A stretch of 17,510 nucleotides of DNA from Myxococcales bacterium UBA5297. GTDB lineage: Bacteria; Myxococcota; Myxococcia; Myxococcales; UBA5297. The first letter of the stretch is position 1. Each line of letters opens with the position of its first letter. The translations under genes and the position numbers were made by a program. The notes under the pieces are model-generated. The model did not search any database. It saw only the letters and a program-made list of their open reading frames with translations, and was not told the origin of the DNA. The stretch is taken from NCBI GenBank assembly GCA_002408385.1, contig DHSB01000024.1, forward strand, positions 1-17,510. The letters are read 5' to 3'. Positions 14,701 through 17,510 of this stretch are shown in pieces.

Positions 14701-17510
14701 GCCGCAAGCCCTCTCCGCCGCGCATCAGCCTGGCGAGCGACTCCGGCTCGAGCTCGGGCTCGGCGCCGAGCGCGTGGATGAAGGCGCGCAGGCCCGCGCC
14801 GCGGTAGCGGCTCGCGACCCGGCGCGGGGGCTCGGCGCAGCAGGCCGCGATCATCTCCCAGCGATCGTCCGAGGGCGCGAGCAGGTCGCGCGGCCGCAGG
14901 AAGCTGCCGTCGTCGGCCTGGACCTTGAGGCGGCGGTGGAGCTTGAGCCGACGCGGCAGGGCCTGCATCTCCTCGCCCTCGCGCACCGCGAGCCGGGCGA
15001 GGAAGCCGATGATCTCGTCCGAGAGCGCGACGTCGCCCGCGGCGATGGCCTCCTCGTGCCGTGAGAGCAGGTGCTCGCCCAGGGTCGCCAGGCGCTTCTC
15101 CTCCACGTCGAAGACTCGAGCGAGCCAGGCCGCGAGCCGTTCGGGCACTTCGGCCGCGGGGTTCCAGTCGATGCCGAGATCGGGCAGGCCTGAATCGAAA
15201 AGCAGCTCGGGCGCCGAGCGGCCGAAGCCACCGGCGCTGGCGATGACGCAGGCGCGGCCGAGGACTCCGCGGGCCTGGTCGTCCCGCTCGATCTCCGGGG
15301 CGCGAGTGAGCAGCCACCGGTAGACGAGCTCGCGACGCTCCGGGGACGCGAGCAGCGGATGGCCGCGCAGCGCGCGGGGCTCGGGCGCGGCCTCGGCGAG
15401 CGCCTGCGCTATCCGCCGCGCCGGGAGCCTGGGCGCGAAGTTCGGGGAGAGCGGCGCGGCCTGCGCGGCCCAGGCCGGATCGGCGAGGGCGTCGAAAAGC
15501 GGCAAGCCGCGGCAGAGCTCGATCTCCTCGGCCGTCGCCGCGAAGAGCCGGCCGGCGACGAGCCTGGCGCCGGGGTCGACGGAGAGCGGCAGGCCGAGCG
15601 CGCGCTCGACGCCCTCGCCGGCGACGACCGCGAGCAGGCGGGCGACGCGCGAGACCTCGGCGAGGAACGGGGCCTGCGCGGCGAGCGGCTCGCCGGGCCG
15701 CGCATCGGCCCGGATCCGGGCCTCGAGCAGATCGACGGGAGCTCGGAAGGCCATCCACTCCGCGAGCGCCTTGGCGTCGGCCTCGGCCGACTTGTCGAGC
15801 AGCTCGCCGCCGCCGGCGATCGCCTCCTGCCAACCCTCGCCCAGCGCGTCGGCGAGCTGGCTGCCGCGCACGACCTCGGTCGAGGCGACGATGCGCCCGG
15901 CGCGGGTCGGCCACATCGGCAGCCGGGCGAGCCGCGATCCGAGCGAGGCGTCGAGCTGGGCGCGCATCGCGACGAGCGCGCGCCGGGCGTGGGACTTCGC
16001 CTCCGACGCGTCGAGCGCGGGGTCGGACTCCATCGCCTCGACGAGGTCCCGCGCGGTCGCGGGGCGGACGCCGATGAGCTCGAGAAGCGAGCCGAAGTCG
16101 CGCTCGTCCTCGTCGCAGAGCACCGGGCGGGAGCCGCCGGCGAGCGCGTCGCGCAGCGCGCCGAAGGCCCGGCCGCAGCAGTCGGGCTCGGCGTCCCAGC
16201 CGCCGACGCGGTGCAAGCGGCCGTCGACGCCGCGGAAGATGGGAGCGCGCGCGAGCTGGGCCAGGCGAGAGAGCGCGACCTCGTGCGAGGCCTCGCGAAG
16301 AGCCGTGAGCAGCCGCTCGCGCAAGGCGGGCTCCGATGGGTCGAGCGCGACGCCCGAAGCGAGGTCCGACAGCAGCGTGAGGTAGCCCGGCGTCTGCACG
16401 CGGGCCGCCAGCCCGAGCGCCTGAGCGAGGGTCCAGGCCGAGTCTTCGCGGCCGGTTTCAATCTCCGGGAAGGCGCCCCAGGCTTCGTAGAGCGCGCGCA
16501 GCCCAGGCTCCTCGGGCGCTCGCCGCAGCTCCGTGAGCGGACGAGGAGCTCCCTTCGCGTCGAGCCAGCACGACGCGAGCGCCAGACGCTCGCGGGTGTC
16601 GGCGGCGAGGTCCCGATGGCGGGCGAGGTAGGCATAGGCGCCGTGGAGGTCGGCGAACACCGCGGGATCGAGCGCCCCATCGCCGAGCAGCGAACGCGCC
16701 ACCGCGTCGGCGCCGACCGCCGGGACCCCGAGGCTGCGGACGTAGCCGAGGGCGGCGATCTCGTCGTCGAGCCAAGGCGCCTGCGGCGCGAGCGCGACCA
16801 CGTCGTCGTCGGCGGCGAGCAACGCGCGCTGCTCGCCGACGAGCGGGCGAAGCTCGCCCGCCGCGTCCGGGAAGATGCAGGCCGCAGCAAGCTCGTCGCA
16901 CAGCCGCCGGGGAAGGTCGGTGTGAATCTGATCGAGCACGCGGTGGAGCCGCAGCACGTCGTCGTTGGACAGCTCGACGCGGCCCGCACGCAGGTCGGCG
17001 AGGAGCGCGCCGAGGTCATAGACGCGGGCGCCCAGTCGCTGCAGCCACGCGCGATGCGCGGACTCGAGGACAGGGGCGAGCAAGGCGGGGCGACGGCCGG
17101 CGATAGAGCGCATGAAGCCGCCGAACGGGCCCTCGGGGCAGAGAGAGGCGACCGCGTCGTGCTCCCCGCGCAGACAGCACAGCCTGCCCTCTTCGTCGGG
17201 GAAGACCGGCCGCAGGCCGAGCCCGCCGGTCAGCTCGATCGGCTGTCGCGCGAGGTAGCCGAAGAGCGAGCCGGCCCGCTCGCGCGACGAGAGGAGGTTC
17301 TCGGCGATGCCGGCGTCCTCGAGATCGCCGACCAGGTCGGCTGCGCCGAGTCGCCCGATCCCGAGCCGTGCCCAGAGGCTGTCGAGCCGCGGGTTTGCCG
17401 GCAGATCGAGGCCGGGCGCGAGCAGGCAGCGCGCGTCGCCGTAGACCAGGCGCAGCTCTGCGTCGGCGCGGGCGAGCGCCGAGGGACTGCGCAGCCTTCC
17501 CGCCTGGTCC
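11771..17510 (-). CDS. Giant sacsin-like modular protein with C-terminal transglutaminase-like domain (N-terminus outside window)
   Basis: The frame is open from the right edge to TAG 11771-11773, giving at least 1,912 residues. ATG 17113 is internal, because the 132 codons before it read as continuous protein. From 17510 to about 13330 are degenerate modules of the form (W/F)-P-x-x-x-G-x-(L/V)-x-x-x-x-E-L, for example FPDEEGRL, IFPDAAGELRP, MWPTRAGRIV, VQADDGSFLRPRDLL and WIPDGRGVRRAPAELFW. They resemble the repeated modules of bacterial sacsin-like proteins, which usually begin with an Hsp90-type ATPase that would lie beyond the edge. From 13330 to 12970 is a Pro/Glu/Arg-rich linker. From 12970 to 12450 is a beta-rich part (PYQYGPKLICERFDRR, RWLPTGDAAAFPMEGRAG). 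From 12450 to 12030 is a transglutaminase-like domain: Cys in AGVCYELNVLACELLRRAGV (codon 12245-12247), His in DHLWAIAL (12137-12139) and Asp in WLPVDAAS (12080-12082). A charged helical tail follows. No signal peptide or membrane segment is visible. The sacsin relation is an inference; the transglutaminase-like call is firmer. Confidence 0.82.
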   Translation of the reverse strand, partial: DQAGRLRSPSALARADAELRLVYGDARCLLAPGLDLPANPRLDSLWARLGIGRLGAADLVGDLEDAGIAENLLSSRERAGSLFGYLARQPIELTGGLGLRPVFPDEEGRLCCLRGEHDAVASLCPEGPFGGFMRSIAGRRPALLAPVLESAHRAWLQRLGARVYDLGALLADLRAGRVELSNDDVLRLHRVLDQIHTDLPRRLCDELAAACIFPDAAGELRPLVGEQRALLAADDDVVALAPQAPWLDDEIAALGYVRSLGVPAVGADAVARSLLGDGALDPAVFADLHGAYAYLARHRDLAADTRERLALASCWLDAKGAPRPLTELRRAPEEPGLRALYEAWGAFPEIETGREDSAWTLAQALGLAARVQTPGYLTLLSDLASGVALDPSEPALRERLLTALREASHEVALSRLAQLARAPIFRGVDGRLHRVGGWDAEPDCCGRAFGALRDALAGGSRPVLCDEDERDFGSLLELIGVRPATARDLVEAMESDPALDASEAKSHARRALVAMRAQLDASLGSRLARLPMWPTRAGRIVASTEVVRGSQLADALGEGWQEAIAGGGELLDKSAEADAKALAEWMAFRAPVDLLEARIRADARPGEPLAAQAPFLAEVSRVARLLAVVAGEGVERALGLPLSVDPGARLVAGRLFAATAEEIELCRGLPLFDALADPAWAAQAAPLSPNFAPRLPARRIAQALAEAAPEPRALRGHPLLASPERRELVYRWLLTRAPEIERDDQARGVLGRACVIASAGGFGRSAPELLFDSGLPDLGIDWNPAAEVPERLAAWLARVFDVEEKRLATLGEHLLSRHEEAIAAGDVALSDEIIGFLARLAVREGEEMQALPRRLKLHRRLKVQADDGSFLRPRDLLAPSDDRWEMIAACCAEPPRRVASRYRGAGLRAFIHALGAEPELEPESLARLMRGGEGLRPGPEASLALARYLAVRVAETPALRHELKLERTAWIPDGRGVRRAPAELFWPEPELEVLVGERPDFVPHPELFHTVPEQVSRWLPFKRMAQLPLEVVAAHVLQLESAPPEALDWLELGLREGRLQPLEVRAALETRLRIADDTGAVRPARELVGEEVRELFAGRRGTWASGVRRHPRLAAALGIPARVGPAEALGFLQEIARDLERDGEGALIQAEPQLLDCLPRCLAVLGTSPELAEEKRFAITVEDASGQDSVRVLPDSSVVLPEPRELARAASDAGAPLFLVLLPAEDPEGALRALRSAGVADLSGLWTPRIPRWLNEDLTERHADAAGDLRAAIEDLWPLLPRLRATLRGPFPDWRPDPPRLEVRVVESLLVVGEIAGRSVTVEAEAVVDAEGGRLVVTQAELRSREAVAAELCRVWLSPRAQEPELRRVLAELLRCDSRERMQRLLDERGFQKAPSISEPERAEVAPDSPRRAAARKLPAPAPVVPRPREAPAKEPVRTPAKERGALDSLKRWLFGGDEGAQDRKPARAQPAEPLPGREVEERRPWTERPQPERERPEPEPERSRRTSQWQSAWMRPQTSIGPQAGAEGFLEGRAEKPSFGVAFAPSRLPLPYQYGPKLICERFDRRTQRWLPTGDAAAFPMEGRAGKQRVAFHGRIPAGQSTLPLPMYGRLEHLEIGPHARLVTGRDGRPLVVAPDQTEVSYEITLDEAPWQPGEDAQVEVAAPEGLLEPTAPDEDLPVEALDLVERCRLVASPAARVQEIRAFIRERYRYDPSYLEDPSIGRWLERISRGHVNRHLAMLHAGRDSEHLGAGVCYELNVLACELLRRAGVPAAICTGWTFDRGEVTAPDHLWAIALLPSDQGPRWLPVDAASTRDGRPLHAGARAPLSWRALLPKGGRSLPERAAWWQEGDKRGRRFGKLPPTAELVRVAHHVEELTGEKIASHEQLRRRCLALLEDPETARRLVELLRGR
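12030..12450 (-). other. Transglutaminase-like domain with Cys-His-Asp triad
   Basis: Within the giant protein, VQEIRAFIRERYRYDPSYL leads into AGVCYELNVLACELLRRAGV, APDHLWAIAL and RWLPVDAAS. The order Cys, then His 36 residues later, then Asp 19 residues after that matches the papain-like transglutaminase core, where G-x-C-x-x-x-A-x-x-x-x-x-L-L-R-x-x-G-(I/V)-P-A is the hallmark. In bacteria such domains are proteases, amidases or peptide crosslinkers. All three catalytic residues are present, so activity is plausible. Confidence 0.8.

Noticed and set aside
17111..17113. ATG as the true start of the giant gene
   Set aside because: The frame upstream is open to the window edge and reads as continuous protein of the same composition (for example LFGYLARQPIELTGGLGLRP), so the start lies outside.

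Overview
The window is high-GC DNA (about 70% by eye) from a bacterium with roomy intergenic regions and a lipoprotein carrying the CDGVDNDCDG motif. Together with the very large multidomain proteins this points to Myxococcota or a neighbouring deltaproteobacterial-type lineage. That is an inference from composition and protein style, since no marker gene is present. There are no rRNA, tRNA, phage or transposase genes.

Layout. (1) 2-256 is the 3' end of an EamA/DMT-type transporter. (2) 310-508 is a 199-bp MITE-like element with perfect 15-bp terminal inverted repeats and a flanking 4-bp AGCC direct repeat. (3) 716-2335 encodes an exported arylsulfotransferase-family protein and ends at a strong intrinsic terminator. 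(4) 2641-2964 (minus) is the remnant of a PP2C-type phosphatase. (5) 3042-6188 (minus) encodes a 1,048-aa lipoprotein: a MopE-like acidic motif, ten 49-aa eight-cysteine repeats, a lamin-tail-like domain and seven beta-propeller-like repeats. (6) 6827-7564 encodes an unrecognised 245-aa helical protein with a strong ribosome binding site and its own terminator. (7) 7769-8431 is a non-coding tandem array of a 43-bp unit with higher-order structure. (8) 8733-9773 encodes a GNAT-type acyltransferase. (9) 9992-10097 is an extragenic repeat element ending 21 bp before the next gene. (10) 10119-11717 encodes a GT-C membrane glycosyltransferase resembling AftB. (11) 11771-17510 (minus, running off the right edge) encodes at least 1,912 aa of a giant protein. 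It has degenerate modules that resemble sacsin-like proteins, a Pro/Glu/Arg-rich linker and a C-terminal transglutaminase-like domain with an apparently intact Cys-His-Asp triad.

How the genes fit together. Most are single transcription units rather than operons. Several products act at or outside the cytoplasmic membrane: transporter, exported sulfotransferase, surface lipoprotein, GT-C enzyme. The GNAT and GT-C genes are co-directional and could both serve envelope glycan modification, but 345 bp and a repeat element separate them. The strongest candidate for undescribed biology is the giant sacsin-like/transglutaminase fusion. The Cys-rich repeat lipoprotein and the 43-bp array come next.
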